A stretch of 64,000 bases of DNA from Dugong dugon. Lineage: Eukaryota; Chordata; Mammalia; Sirenia; Dugongidae. The translations under genes were made by a program, and so were the position numbers. The DNA is taken from the NCBI GenBank assembly GCA_030035585.1, contig CM057473.1:5506501-5570500 (forward strand). The letters are read 5' to 3'. The notes under the pieces were generated by a model that searched no databases, was not told where the DNA came from, and was given only the letters and a program-made list of their open reading frames with translations. Of the stretch, positions 33,118 to 42,839 are shown in pieces (position 1 is the first letter of the stretch; each line of letters starts with the position of its first letter).

Positions 33118-33200
33118 GTCTTGGAGGAAGTACAGCCAAAATGCTCCTTAGAAGCAAGGATGGCAAGACTTTGTCTTGCTTACTTTGGACTCATCAACAG
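33118..33200 (+). mobile_element. RTE fragment fused to a SINE fragment
   Basis: CTTGGAGGAAGTACAGCC ... TTGTCTTGCTTACTTTGGAC is RTE ORF-end/3' UTR sequence that stops abruptly where SINE sequence begins. Confidence 0.7.
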
Positions 33201-33204
33201 GAAA

Positions 33205-33345
33205 TACACTATCAGATGAAGACGTGGCAGTCTGCTTCTGCAAAGATTACAACCTTGGGAACTGTATGGGACAGTTCTATCTTGTCCTATAGGGTCATTA
33301 TGAGTTGGAATAGACTCTATGACAATGGGTTTGTTTTTTCCGGTT
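33205..33345 (+). mobile_element. AfroSINE, long variant, 5'-truncated
   Basis: GACGTGGCAGTCTGCTTCTG ... GAGTTGGAATAGACTCTATG ends in a GGTTTG tail. The head is absent. Confidence 0.82.
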
Positions 33346-33497
33346 AACTTGAGTCCAGAAAGCAGTGTTATTGCCACTCTGCTTGCTCTTTTCTTAATGA
33401 CTTCTTTCCATAACCAACTTGTCTCCATAAAGGATTTGCTATGAGGTACAACATCTGTGCTTGGCCCTTTCAACCAGGGTGCAATTACTGAAAGGGA

Positions 33498-33545
33498 TCA
33501 TTGGTGATTCAGTGGTAAAATTATTGCCTTCCATGCAGGAAACCC
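33498..33545 (+). pseudogene. tRNA-Gly-like fragment
   Basis: TCATTGGTGATTCAGTGG then TTGCCTTCCATGCAGGA resembles the 5' two-thirds of tRNA-Gly (D arm and anticodon arm, with TCC at the anticodon position). The T arm and acceptor 3' half are missing, so it cannot be functional. Either a tRNA pseudogene or a fragment of a tRNA-Gly-derived SINE. Confidence 0.55.
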
Positions 33546-33549
33546 TTTA

Positions 33550-34630
33550 GAATGTTGTAAATTTCTTTTAAAAGTTTGTTTTTAATATTTTTACATTCTA
33601 TGTATCAAAACTATACTGTCATGCCTTTTACTGACACCTACCCCTTGGTTTCCGACATTCTGTCCACTCCAGTAACACTCCACCTCCACTCTATCCTACA
33701 GGCTTTCCAACTCCTTGATGGCTCAGAGGTAATGATTCACCACTGGTATCCGAATATATGCATGCTAATTTATATTCACCCATGTGGCTCATAGAGGGAG
33801 GTTTAAATTTCCAAAGATTTTCCAAAGCCAACTTTAACAGAGAATCTGTTATGTGGTATCCCATCAGACATTTCCTAAGTATTCTCTAAAGGCTAATTTG
33901 AAGGCATCTAACATCTGCTTTCTGTCACAAGGGGAGAAATGTTCTCCAGATTGTACACCTTATGTGACCAGTGTATTTGATGACACTACCCAATGAAGTT
34001 ACTGGCCATGAAATTGTTACAATCAAGAATCCAGCAACTGCTTCATATGTAAATGCATGTGATCTCTGACCTCCCACAGTGCCCCTTTAGTCAAAGCATG
34101 GCCATTGTAGAGCCATCCAAAGAATGAAAGCTGCTGCCAAGTGCACATGAGCAATTCATGGATTTTTGATGGCATATGTGCAAATAAATCATGCCCTATC
34201 GTGACCATTGGAATGTATGGTTCCCAACCACTTTTTCTGCCTCTCATGTTCACTGGGAAGCTGCTTTCCCACTGGCAATGCATGCTGCTGCAGGACAGGG
34301 GCCTTTATGACTGTTCGCAACTGAAAAAACAGGCGTGTGCACAAGGTATTGTTTCTGTAGGGTGTATTATGAGGTGTGTGCGTTTTTGGAAGCAGAAATA
34401 AAAATTTTCTTTGGGACACAGTATGTCCCTCTGGACTCTTGGGAGTGTCTAGGGTAGAATTAGTGGGACATATGTCCCTCAGGACGCGAGTAGGATTGTT
34501 GGAAAGGGGGAAAAAAATCCATACTACCTGCAAAATTCAACAGCATTCAATGATTCAGCATGCTTCCATTAATGAAAACACATATATCAACAAAAAATTC
34601 AAAGCAGAAAGTAATTGGGTCTTGAAAGGG
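33550..34630. other. Unassigned 1.1-kb block
   Basis: I recognise no gene or repeat. Open frames on both strands overlap each other and look like chance. It contains no SINE or RTE insertion. Confidence 0.4.
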
Positions 34631-34633
34631 TTA

Positions 34634-34685
34634 AAAACCAACCAGCCAGCCAACCAACCAACCAACCAACCAACCAACCAACCAA
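34634..34685. repeat. (CCAA)n microsatellite
   Basis: About twelve CCAA units with two CCAG variants at the left end. Confidence 0.9.
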
Positions 34686-34939
34686 CTTTGTATATACCTT
34701 TAAAATAACAGAATTACTTTTGAGTTAGATGTTTAGAAGCGTATGTTTTTATTTGATTGATGTCTTACGGCACTGCAATCTACTGAAGAGGATCATTTGA
34801 AATTTTAGCTGAAGCTATCATTTTGAGACAAATATGGTATGATTAGGGAAGAGGCAAAAAGAGCTAATACCTAATCTGTTCCTAGGCTTGCAGCGGATCA
34901 TTGTTTCCCTTCAGAACTCCACGAGGTTTATTTTATTCT

Positions 34940-35080
34940 AGTTTCTATTATTCTCATTTTACACACAAGGGAGTTGGAATTCAGAAAGGTCAGGTGACAT
35001 GTTCATGGTCACAGAGCTAGTGAGTGGCAGAGCAGGATTTATAATCTGAGTGTGTTTGATGCTGAAGCCTTGCTGCCTGG
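34940..35080 (-). repeat. MIR SINE
   Basis: CTCATTTTACACACAAGGGAG ... TGGTCACAGAGCTAGTGAGT ... GGCAGAGCAGGATTTATAATC is the antisense MIR core. Confidence 0.8.
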
Positions 35081-35151
35081 CTCCCTACTAACCAGAGTTG
35101 ACTTAAATTGTATCCTCTAGAATTTAAAACTGTGTGCTCCATGAAGGGACC

Positions 35152-35555
35152 TCACTTTGCTTCCTAGGGCTGCTATAACAGAAATACCACAAGTGGTTGT
35201 CTTTAAATAATAGAAATTTATTTTTTCACAGTTCATGAGACTAGTAATCCAAATTCAGGGCATTGGCTTTAGGGCAAGCTTCTCTCTCTGTCAGCGCTAG
35301 GGGAAGATCCTTGTCTCTTCCAGCATTCCTTGGTTCCTTTATGATCTTCACTCTTCACGTGGCATCTATTTTTTTTCACTTGTGCTCCCTTCTGTGTCTA
35401 ATCTGCTCCTTTTATAACTCAGAAGTGATTAGGTTTAGGACACACTTCACACTAATATATCTTCATTAACATAACAAAGAAAACGATTTCCAAATGAGAT
35501 TACATCCACAGGTAATGGGGGTTAGGATTCCAACATATGTTTTTCAATCCGTAAG
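35152..35555 (-). repeat. MLT1-like (MaLR) LTR
   Basis: Antisense: GGGCTGCTATAACAGAAATAC ... AATAGAAATTTATTTTTTCAC ... AAATGAGATTACATCCACAGG ... GATTCCAACATATG. Older relative of the lineage-amplified LTR. Confidence 0.7.
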
Positions 35556-35564
35556 AGGACCTTC

Positions 35565-35650
35565 CCTGTCTTGTTCACGACTGTGTCCCAAGAATAAAGC
35601 AAAGCACTGAGCTCATATTGGGTACTCAATAAATAAATCATGAATGAAAA
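35565..35650 (+). repeat. L2 3' end
   Basis: GTGTCCCAAGAATAAAGC ... GGTACTCAATAAATAAATC ... ATGAATGAA is the L2 terminus. Confidence 0.65.
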
Positions 35651-36800
35651 TATAGAATATTATTTTTTTCAAAGGCAAATTAAAATCAAGAATCCCTAAT
35701 CATAGCAATGGATTCTTTGAACGTCATTTGTTCAAACTTGAAAATGACACGGTTTGACTTGGGTTGTTTTGTGACACCCAGGAGAGATTCCATAAACGTG
35801 TAGACTCTGAGACCAGAAAAGTGCTCCCAGAGGTAGGGGTGGGCTGTGAATGCCAATTGGTCAGAATCTACTGAGAGGACGAAGCAATAAGATCATGCAA
35901 AAATTTCACTTCCCCTGGCTCTCTCAGTGACACCCATTCAACTGTACCTCTAAGAATTTTGGAGATATCAAACACAGAGTATTTTTCAGTGCCTGTCTTC
36001 ATAAATGAGAACATGATTTTATGCCCTGCTCTAGAATGATGGGTTGAGTAAGCTATCCACAGTTGCACAGTCCAGAGACGGAAGGCCAGTGAGGATGGAA
36101 GCAAAAGGAAAAAAAGAGGCATGTTTTAAGGCTCATCCCAGTGTAAGACTCTTAGTGTTTCCTCCTCTACTTTCAAATTTTGATTCTGTAATTTATAAAA
36201 TAAAAGGAACTTTTCCTTTGCCTCCTGAGTACTGTGCTCCACCCTTACTGGTAATAACTTCAGAACTTGAGGTATAATTCACCTGCATTCTTTTATATAT
36301 ACCCGAACTCCTACTTTAATTCTAACTCACCGCACCCACTCAATATTTTATAATTATGCCATTTAGCTGCATGTATTTATGTAGATAGTTGGTGTCTCTG
36401 TTTTGTTTTTTATTTGGAAAGGTTCGTTATGTCTACGAGCTCTTTAATCCTGGTATGACACCTCAAATCCTGATATAGAACTTTATGAGGCGTGAGAACA
36501 TCCTGTAAATTCCTGTGGGAGGGTTTGGCGTTGCAACCAGCAAGTTTTTCCTTGTTGTTGTTGAGGAGTCTGATTCCTGGAGGATTAAATTTGGAGTCTG
36601 ATTTAATGCAAGACTTTGAAGACGCTGCAATAACTTCTCATTACAGGGACAGAACCATAAAGAAGAATCCTTCTTCGACTTTGGCAGTTATGCAAACTCA
36701 AACTTCTTTCAGGCATAATGAGGAGCTCTTCTTTTCGAAAGGAGAGCTGGAAGATTAGTGAGGATATTAATTTCCCTGATCTAAAAGATAATGGAGGTAC
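35651..36800. other. Upstream flank of the first KRTAP8-like gene
   Basis: Free of recognised repeats. An octamer-like ATGCAAAC lies at 36690-36697. Confidence 0.4.
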
Positions 36801-36828
36801 ATTTGTTCACCATAACCTCTGCTGGGGT

Positions 36829-36837
36829 TATGTAATA
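36829..36837 (+). promoter_or_regulatory. Decayed TATA box of the first KRTAP8-like gene
   Basis: TATGTAATA, exactly 86 bp before the ATG, the same spacing as TATATAAA in KRTAP8-1. Read as a TATA box with a T-to-G change. Confidence 0.5.
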
Positions 36838-36914
36838 GTCATATGGGAAGAAAAATTCCATTGCATGATATAGCCAACAACCTTGTGCCTGATCAAATCC
36901 TTATTTCCTGGACA

Positions 36915-37113
36915 ATGTCTTATGAATTCTTCCCCGAGGACTTTTACTCAGATGGCTCCTGGGGCAGTTACGGGTGTCCCCTGAGCTACAGTGCTGTCTG
37001 TGGATATGGCGGCACTTTCTTACCTGTGTTATGGCTTGGGTTATGGCTATATAAACTATTGGCCATTTGACTACAAAAGATACTGGGCAACTGGACCAGA
37101 GTCTACTGATTGA
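36915..37113 (+). pseudogene. KRTAP8-like gene with one frameshift
   Basis: A paralogue of KRTAP8-1 (high glycine-tyrosine hair keratin-associated protein). From the ATG it reads MSYEFFPEDFYSDGSWGSYG, then CPLSYSAVCGYGGTF, closely paralleling GCYWGSCGYPLGYSVDCGY of KRTAP8-1. Just after codon VAL in LPV the frame slips by net +1 base (or -2). The current frame becomes LWLGLWLYKLLAI and stops at 37070. The next frame restores family sequence, YGLGYGYINYWPFDYKRYW, and stops at 37111. One small indel therefore disables it. The relic TATA box keeps family spacing, and an L1 3' end is inserted about 280 bp after the stop. A sequencing or assembly error at one site would mimic this, so functional status is probable loss rather than certain. 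Confidence 0.85.
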
Positions 37114-37394
37114 CTTGCATTGCTGAGACCTTAGCATTGCCGGGACATTTTATTCTTTTGTTTCCAGGGTGATTTTACTTTTCTTTGAGTCCCAAGATGC
37201 TGCATGACTAAATCTAGCCTCTGCATACAGTGGATCAGGTTCACCTCGAGGTGTATCACCTTCAGCCTATATGCCTCTGAACTTTTCCAGAAGTTCATAA
37301 TTTAGGCTTGTTTGAAAGATTCTCTGCTCAAACACGTCTGCCAGTATTTTTCATTTTGAGGACACTCCTGTTTTCTCCTCAAAAACTTACCTAA
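37114..37394. other. Former 3' UTR of the KRTAP8-like gene
   Basis: No AATAAA lies between the stop and the L1 insertion, so the poly(A) site is lost or was separated by the insertion. Confidence 0.4.
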
Positions 37395-37941
37395 ACCATG
37401 GCTTCACCTACCCTGAGACAAGAACTAGGTGGTACTTAGCTACCACTACCGACCATTCTGATGAGGGCCACAATAGATGAATCTTGATAGAACGGAAGAA
37501 AAATGTGGAACAGAACCTCAATTTCTTAGAAAATCCAGACTTACTGGAACGATTGAGACTGGAGGAATCCCTGAGATTATTGCCCTGAGATACTCTTTAA
37601 ACCTTGAACTGAACTAACCCCTGAGGTCACCTTTTCGCTAAATAACCGTTTGGCTCATGAAATAAAGAATATCACCCATGAGTGCTGTGCTCCTTTAAAA
37701 ATTCATCTATCTGAGATAAAATGGTCAACAATTACTACAGAACAAAGGTCAGAAGGAAAGGGAGCAGGGATACTACATTCATGGAAACGGAACAACCAGA
37801 ACAGAAATAATGAGAATGTTCACAAATTGTGAAGCATGTCACCAATATCACTGAATAATTTGTATAAAAATTGTTGAATGGGAGCCTGAAGTGCCATGTA
37901 AACCTTCACTGAAAACACAATAAAATATTAAAAAAAAAAAA
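37395..37941 (+). mobile_element. L1-like 3' end with poly(A)
   Basis: Starts CCATGGCTTCACCTACCC and ends CACAATAAAATATT plus poly(A). 14-bp perfect TSD AAAAACTTACCTAA at 37381-37394 and 37942-37955. It matches an elephant-lineage 3' UTR that I recall as L1; no coding capacity. Confidence 0.82.
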
Positions 37942-37959
37942 AAAAACTTACCTAAGTTG

Positions 37960-38335
37960 ACATAACAAATGTTGGTTTAAAGGTATACAGTGGTCTTATT
38001 TTCTTACTGCACCTTAAAATAAAATAATTGAAATACAGTTAAATATGGATTGATTTTTCTATGTATCGAAAGTGGTTAGCCCTAATACCTGGTATAACTG
38101 TTATAAAAGGGAGATTGGGTGCTGACCAGGTTAATTTGATTTACATAATAATATACAAAGCCCAATAATAAAGTTGAACCAATTTATTTTGGATCCCAAA
38201 GAGTACAAAATGACTGCCTGTGTTCAAGTATATATCACATAGTAGCTCAATCTGAAACTCAAGCAGTAAAATTATTAAATAGATTAATATGTATGAATAT
38301 GCACATACATTTCTGTATCCTATTATTCTCTGTAA
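37960..38335. other. Unassigned AT-rich sequence
   Basis: No gene or named repeat. Confidence 0.35.
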
Positions 38336-38337
38336 GG

Positions 38338-38540
38338 AGTCTTGGTGGCGCAGAAGTTAAGCGCTCAGCTGCTAACTAAAGGGTTGGCGGTTCGAACCCA
38401 CCAGCCCCTCCAGAGGAGAAAGATGTGGCAATCTGCTTCCATAAAGATTTACAGCCTTGGAAACCCTATGGGGCAGTTCTACTCTGTCCTATAGGGTCGC
38501 TATAAGTTGAAATTGACTCAAGGGCAATGTTTTTTTCCAC
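38338..38540 (+). mobile_element. AfroSINE, long variant, complete
   Basis: Best-preserved long variant in the window: CTTGGTGGCGCAGAAGTTAAG, GGTTCGAACCC, GGAGAAAGATGTGGCAATC, then the shared tail. Flanks TTCTCTGTAA / TTCTCTTTAA give an imperfect TSD. Confidence 0.9.
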
Positions 38541-38569
38541 TGTTCTCTTTAATTTTCTCTCTTCTCTAG

Positions 38570-38745
38570 AACAGTGATTCTCAACATGGAGTTCCTGGAC
38601 TGGCAGTAAAAGCATTACCTGGGAATTTTTTTTAAAAAGGCACATTCTCACCTACTCCAGAACTACTGAGTCAACAATATGTGTTTTATTAAGTCATCCA
38701 CCAGATGTGATGCATGCCAAGTGTGACGAGCACTACTCTAGAACA
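38570..38745 (+). repeat. MER5A-like hAT relic
   Basis: AACAGTGATTCTCAACATGG, AAGCATTACCTGGGAATTTT, ACTCCAGAACTACTGAGTC and GTGTGACGAGCACTACTCTAG are in MER5-type order. Confidence 0.65.
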
Positions 38746-38924
38746 TTAACTGAATTGGCTCATCAAGTGAAAATAAAATAGCTTTAGTTAACCTCTTTTA
38801 GGAGTGAGATTTGGGATGAACGAAATAAAGCAATAATCTCAACATGCATTTATACTGTACTTTATGATTTCACTGTATATTGATGTACAATAGTTTACTA
38901 GAGCATCGTAAAAGCTTGTGAATT

Positions 38925-39065
38925 AGACCAGGTAGGCACCTCTTCTTTAGAGCTTTGCAACTGAGGCAACAGAATGCTGTGTTGCTAGTTCATGGTCCAA
39001 CAGGCAATATGTAGTAGATCTTGGACCAGGATTCAGGTCTTCTGATTCTACTACTGTGGTCTTTT
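38925..39065 (-). repeat. MIR relic
   Basis: GCAACTGAGGCAACAG ... TGCTAGTTCATGGTCC ... GACCAGGATTCAGGTCTTCTG is the antisense MIR core. Confidence 0.55.
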
Positions 39066-39069
39066 ACAT

Positions 39070-39720
39070 ATTGAACAAATCACCCTCTAATAAGTGATAA
39101 AAGCAGAAATATCAGCAAGTCTATGCAAGGTTTAGCTACATCCTTTGACCTTTTATATTATTTGTTGAAGGAAATTAAGAAGTATGTTAGTGCCTTTTTA
39201 ACTTTTACACCCAGAACTTTGTTCTTCCACCTAAAGTTAGATATAGCCTTGTTGGATTCTTTTTATTATTTAAATCCCTATACAACAGTGGATTTGAACA
39301 TAACCAGTTCAGGGTTAAACAGAAATTTGAATATTTTCTGTCCATTAACACTTCCAAAATACACACCGATCTCCGTGCCAGCTTTTGCTGTACTTTTCTA
39401 AACAGGTAAGTTATTTTAAGGAATTAAGTGAAAATTGGGAGAACTTTTAAAATTTGTACTTGGTGTAGTAATTCAGTTTTTCCTATTTAAGTCTCTTTAC
39501 TGGACCTTTTTCTAGTAATATTGATCCTAGGAAACAAATAAGGGAAAATCAGTTGGCTGAATGATTTAAATATATGTAAGATGTAGAGTCTGTTCACAAA
39601 TTCTCTCTGTTGGAAGGCTAATGCTACATGTCTGATGTGTTTTTATCATTCTAAGTTTAGAAGTGAAGTTAATCAGGCATAAAGCAGAAACTCTCTGCAA
39701 AATCATGCTTCCTTAGGGAA
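39070..39720. other. Unassigned AT-rich sequence
   Basis: A 92-codon open frame from 39123 has no domain, no promoter and AT-driven composition; not called as a gene. Confidence 0.4.
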
Positions 39721-39723
39721 AAA

Positions 39724-39933
39724 CAAACCAAACCAGTTGCAGTCGAGTCGATTCTGACTCAGGGTGACACTGTGTGCCGGAGTGGAACTGTGCTCCTTAG
39801 AGTTTTCAATGGCTGACCATCTGGAAATAGATCATCAGGTTTTCTTCTGAATTGCCCCTGGGTGGACTTGAATTTCCAGCCTTTTAGTTAGCAGCCAAGC
39901 ATATTATCTGTTATCACCCTCAGGACTCTGAGT
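39724..39933 (-). mobile_element. AfroSINE, long variant
   Basis: AACCAGTTGCAGTCGAGTCG ... CCTGGGTGGACTTGAATTTCC ... CAGCCAAGCATATTATCTG in antisense. Promoter end diverged. Confidence 0.85.
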
Positions 39934-40158
39934 TTGAGGGAATCATGGCAGAAACTACATCTACAGCTTATCTTGCTGGGTTGATTCTGTGGAACACTCC
40001 GTTCTTACTGCTTGTTTTCTCATTCCTGGTAGATTTTGCTTAGCATTGACGGTATTTAATAAACTTGGAGCCTAAATATGGCTTATTTTTCCATGACAAA
40101 AGAGGAAAATTGAAGAAATTGAAAATTTATCAGAGTTGGTGAAAGTAATGGTTGTTCT
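39934..40158. other. Unassigned sequence between SINEs
   Basis: No gene. Confidence 0.35.
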
Positions 40159-40169
40159 CAAAAACTGAT

Positions 40170-40330
40170 TAACCAAAAAACCGGTTGCTGTCAATTCTGA
40201 CTCATAGTGACCCTATAGGACAGAGTAAAACTGCCCCCATAGGGTTTCCAAAGAGTGGCTGGTGGATTTGAACCGCTGACCTTTTTTTGATTAGTAGCCA
40301 AGCTCTTAACCACTGTGCCACTAGGGCTCC
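40170..40330 (-). mobile_element. AfroSINE, complete
   Basis: Antisense short variant with perfect 11-bp TSD CAAAAACTGAT at 40159-40169 and 40331-40341. Confidence 0.93.
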
Positions 40331-40383
40331 CAAAAACTGATGAAATACTCATAAATACAAAAATATATTTCCTTGTAATTCAT

Positions 40384-40892
40384 TGTCATGGATTGAATTC
40401 TATCCCTCCAAAATGTGTCAACTTGACTGGGTCATGATTCCCAGTATTGTATAATTGTCTACCATTTTGTTATCTGATGTGATTTCCCTATGTCTTGTAA
40501 ATCCTATCACTATGGTGTAATGAGATGGACTAGCAGCAGTTATACTGATGAGAGATACAAGATTAGATAGTGTCTTAAGCCCATCTCATTTGAGATATAA
40601 AAGAGAGAAGCGAGCAGAGACACATGGGGACCTCATACCACCGAGAAAGCAGTGCCGAGAGCAGAGCGCGTCCTTTGGACCTGAGGTTCCTGCACTGAGA
40701 TGTTCCCAAACCAAGGGGAAACTGAAGACAAGGACCTGCCTCCAGAGCCCACAGAGAGAGAAAGCATTCCCCCGGAGCCGGAGCCCTGGATTCTGACTTC
40801 TAGCCTACTGGGCTGTGAGAGAACAAACTTCTCTTTGTTAAAACCATCCACTTGTGGTATTTCTGTTATAGCAGCACTAGATGATCAAGACA
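40384..40892 (+). mobile_element. Solo LTR, MaLR-like, lineage-amplified
   Basis: 509 bp in sense: TGTCATGGATTGAATTC ... ATGATCAAGACA, with flanks TTCAT (40379-40383) and TTAAT (40893-40897), a 5-bp TSD with one mismatch. Contains GAGATATAAAAGAGAG as a candidate TATA and GAGAACAAACTTC near the end where the family's AATAAA (AGAATAAACTTC) would be. It lies about 750 bp upstream of the second KRTAP8-like gene. Confidence 0.85.
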
Positions 40893-40949
40893 TTAATAAA
40901 TATAAATGATCACTGAAAACAAAATGATTCAGTTAAATTGAAGAATAAA

Positions 40950-41110
40950 TTCTTTTTCTCCCATTTGTTTATCTTTGGTGGCAATATACACAAACAAACA
41001 TATATCCGTTCACAATTTCTACCTGTATGATTCAATGACATTGCTTACATACTTCCCCATTCTCACTATCTTTACCCATGTTTCATTATCATGAATTTAG
41101 ACCTTTTACT
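40950..41110 (-). mobile_element. L1-like 3' fragment
   Basis: TTGGTGGCAATATACAC ... TATGATTCAATGACATTGC ... ACATACTTCCCCATTCTCAC parallels 7310-7440. Confidence 0.6.
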
Positions 41111-41569
41111 CCTTATGCAGAAGAAATTCTTAATGAGAAATAAATGCTTCTGGATCTCAGGAGATATGACTAACAGACAGTTTGCGTTGGCTTTGAAAAT
41201 ATCTACAGTATGCACAATTGTGTATGTATTAAAAGCTTCTTGAGTAAAGAATCTTTGGGTTTATTTAACTTCCCAATTTAGACAGTGGTAATAATCCCTT
41301 TTGTGTGCTCAGCTAATGTCTGTAATCTCATGAGCAATGTTAGGCAATGCAGTAAGAATGTTTCTGGTAGTTTAGAAGACTGATTTTGATGGTTAAGCTG
41401 GGGATCTGCTTGTACCAAAGACTTTGATGACATTTCAGTAGCTTCTTAGTATAGGGACTAAATTTATTAAAGGGATGCTAGGCAGTCAGTTAACCTCAAA
41501 TAATTTTAAAGAGCAGTGAAGACGCCAAGAAACAAAGGGGCTGGTAGTCGCCACACCCTCTCGTCGGGG
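41111..41569. other. Upstream flank of the second KRTAP8-like gene
   Basis: No repeat recognised; includes the CACACCCTC block at 41552-41560 that aligns with CGCACCCTA before the KRTAP8-1 TATA box. Confidence 0.45.
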
Positions 41570-41579
41570 TGTGTAAAAG
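41570..41579 (+). promoter_or_regulatory. Decayed TATA box of the second KRTAP8-like gene
   Basis: TGTGTAAAAG, 81 bp before the ATG, aligning with TATATAAAG of KRTAP8-1. Two A-to-G changes weaken it. Confidence 0.5.
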
Positions 41580-41650
41580 ACTTTGGATACATGGAGGAAG
41601 TCATTCTTAGGAAACGTGATCTTCGCTAATACCACTCAACTCCTAACAAA

Positions 41651-41843
41651 ATGTCCTTTGGCTTCTTCAGTGAGGGCATCTACCCAGGAGCCGACCGGGG
41701 CAGTTGTGGCTGTCTTCTGGGATACCCGTGTTGGCTGTGGTTATGGCAGCTCCTACCCACCAGCGGGCTATGGCTTCCGCTACGGATATGGTAGCTTCCC
41801 GCCACGTGACTGCAGAAGATATTGGGCATTTGACCTCTATTAA
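41651..41843 (+). pseudogene. Second KRTAP8-like gene with one frameshift
   Basis: A KRTAP8-family high glycine-tyrosine gene. From the ATG it reads MSFGFFSEGIYPGADRGSCG then CLLGYP. At that point one extra base (CC where KRTAP8-1 has A in the codons after LGY) throws the rest out of frame. The other frame supplies VGCGYGSSYPPAGYGFRYGY, GSFPPRDCRRYW and AFDLY with its stop at 41841. The C-terminus parallels GAFGYRRYWPCALY of KRTAP8-1. Apart from the single insertion it is well preserved. A candidate AATAAA lies at 42408. An open frame entering from 41583 covers only the second half and begins without ATG. Recent loss, or a sequencing error, would both explain it. Confidence 0.85.
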
Positions 41844-42407
41844 CCAATTTCTGACCACATGAACTATATCATAATCTGTGTCCTCAAGGAATCAAACTTG
41901 AAACCATGTATTATTGACAACTTTCCAGGTGATTACACTTGGATTTCAGATTTTCTATGTATTGAACTGTGCAAAGTAGAGTGATCCGAAACTTCCTGAG
42001 CTGAACCTTAATTGAAGTCTCAGTTTTTCTTGATAGATTACTGTACCTTATTTTAAATTCCCCCAGTGTATATGATTTTCACATTTGCCCCTAAACTCTA
42101 GGTGGATTTTTTTCACTGATTTCCTTATTCTAACAAATATGCTTAACTTAGCCTTCTAAATTGATTTTCTTTTTGTTCTTTTCTTTTGATTTATTCTTTA
42201 TGGATATATTTTCCTACTGCACTTTGCAATGAGGATAATGATTTGCTATTCTAAGCACTCTATCTACTAAAGGGATATTGATTTAAGGAAGAGGTAAATA
42301 GTCCATGGTGAGTTCATATGAAGTTCTTCTTTCATTCCTCTTATTCATAGTATACTTTTGAGTAAGAAATCTGTGGGCTATAATTAGCTCTAACCTCTCC
42401 AATCTCC

Positions 42408-42413
42408 AATAAA
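42408..42413 (+). promoter_or_regulatory. Candidate poly(A) signal of the second KRTAP8-like gene
   Basis: First AATAAA after the stop, about 565 nt downstream. Longer than the 310-nt 3' UTR inferred for KRTAP8-1, so tentative. Confidence 0.35.
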
Positions 42414-42532
42414 TGGTTTCAGCTTGTGAAGAATATTTTCTTCAATTTCCTGTTTTGTTCATTCTGGCTCTATGTTTACATTGCCAACTAGAAGAACCAG
42501 TGCACAGAAGTTATGTTAAATTTTATAACCCA

Positions 42533-42836
42533 TCTGTCTTGGAAGAAGTACAACCAGAATGTTCCTTAGGAGCAAGGATGGTGAGACTACGTCTCATATA
42601 CTTTGGGCATATTATCAGGAGGGATCAGTCCCTGGAGAAGGACAATACGCTTGGTAAAGTAGAGGATCATTGAAAAAGAGGAAGACCTTCCATGAGACAG
42701 ACTGGCACAGTGGCTGCAACAATGGACTCAAGCATAACGACGATTGTGAGGAGGGCGCAGGACCGGGCAGTGTTTTGTTCTGTTGTGCATAGGGTTGCTG
42801 TGAGTCGGAACCTAGTCAAGGGCACCTAACAACAAC
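42533..42836 (+). mobile_element. RTE (BovB-like) LINE 3' end
   Basis: CTGTCTTGGAAGAAGTACAACC ... CACCTAACAACAAC, about 300 bp. Similar truncation point to the 2191 copy. Confidence 0.9.
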
Positions 42837-42839
42837 ATC

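Noticed and set aside
34189..34533. 114-codon antisense frame in an unassigned block
   Set aside because: Overlapped by frames on the other strand, with no motif and no promoter; insufficient for a gene call.
34634..34685. Regularly spaced repeats as a possible CRISPR-like array
   Set aside because: Simple CCAA tandem without spacers, in a mammalian genome.
40548..40796. Charged 82-codon frame
   Set aside because: It is inside the solo LTR; the same reading recurs in sibling LTR copies and is not a gene.
41583..41650. N-terminal extension of the second KRTAP8-like gene
   Set aside because: It starts without ATG and covers presumed 5' UTR. Homology begins at the ATG at 41651 in the other frame.
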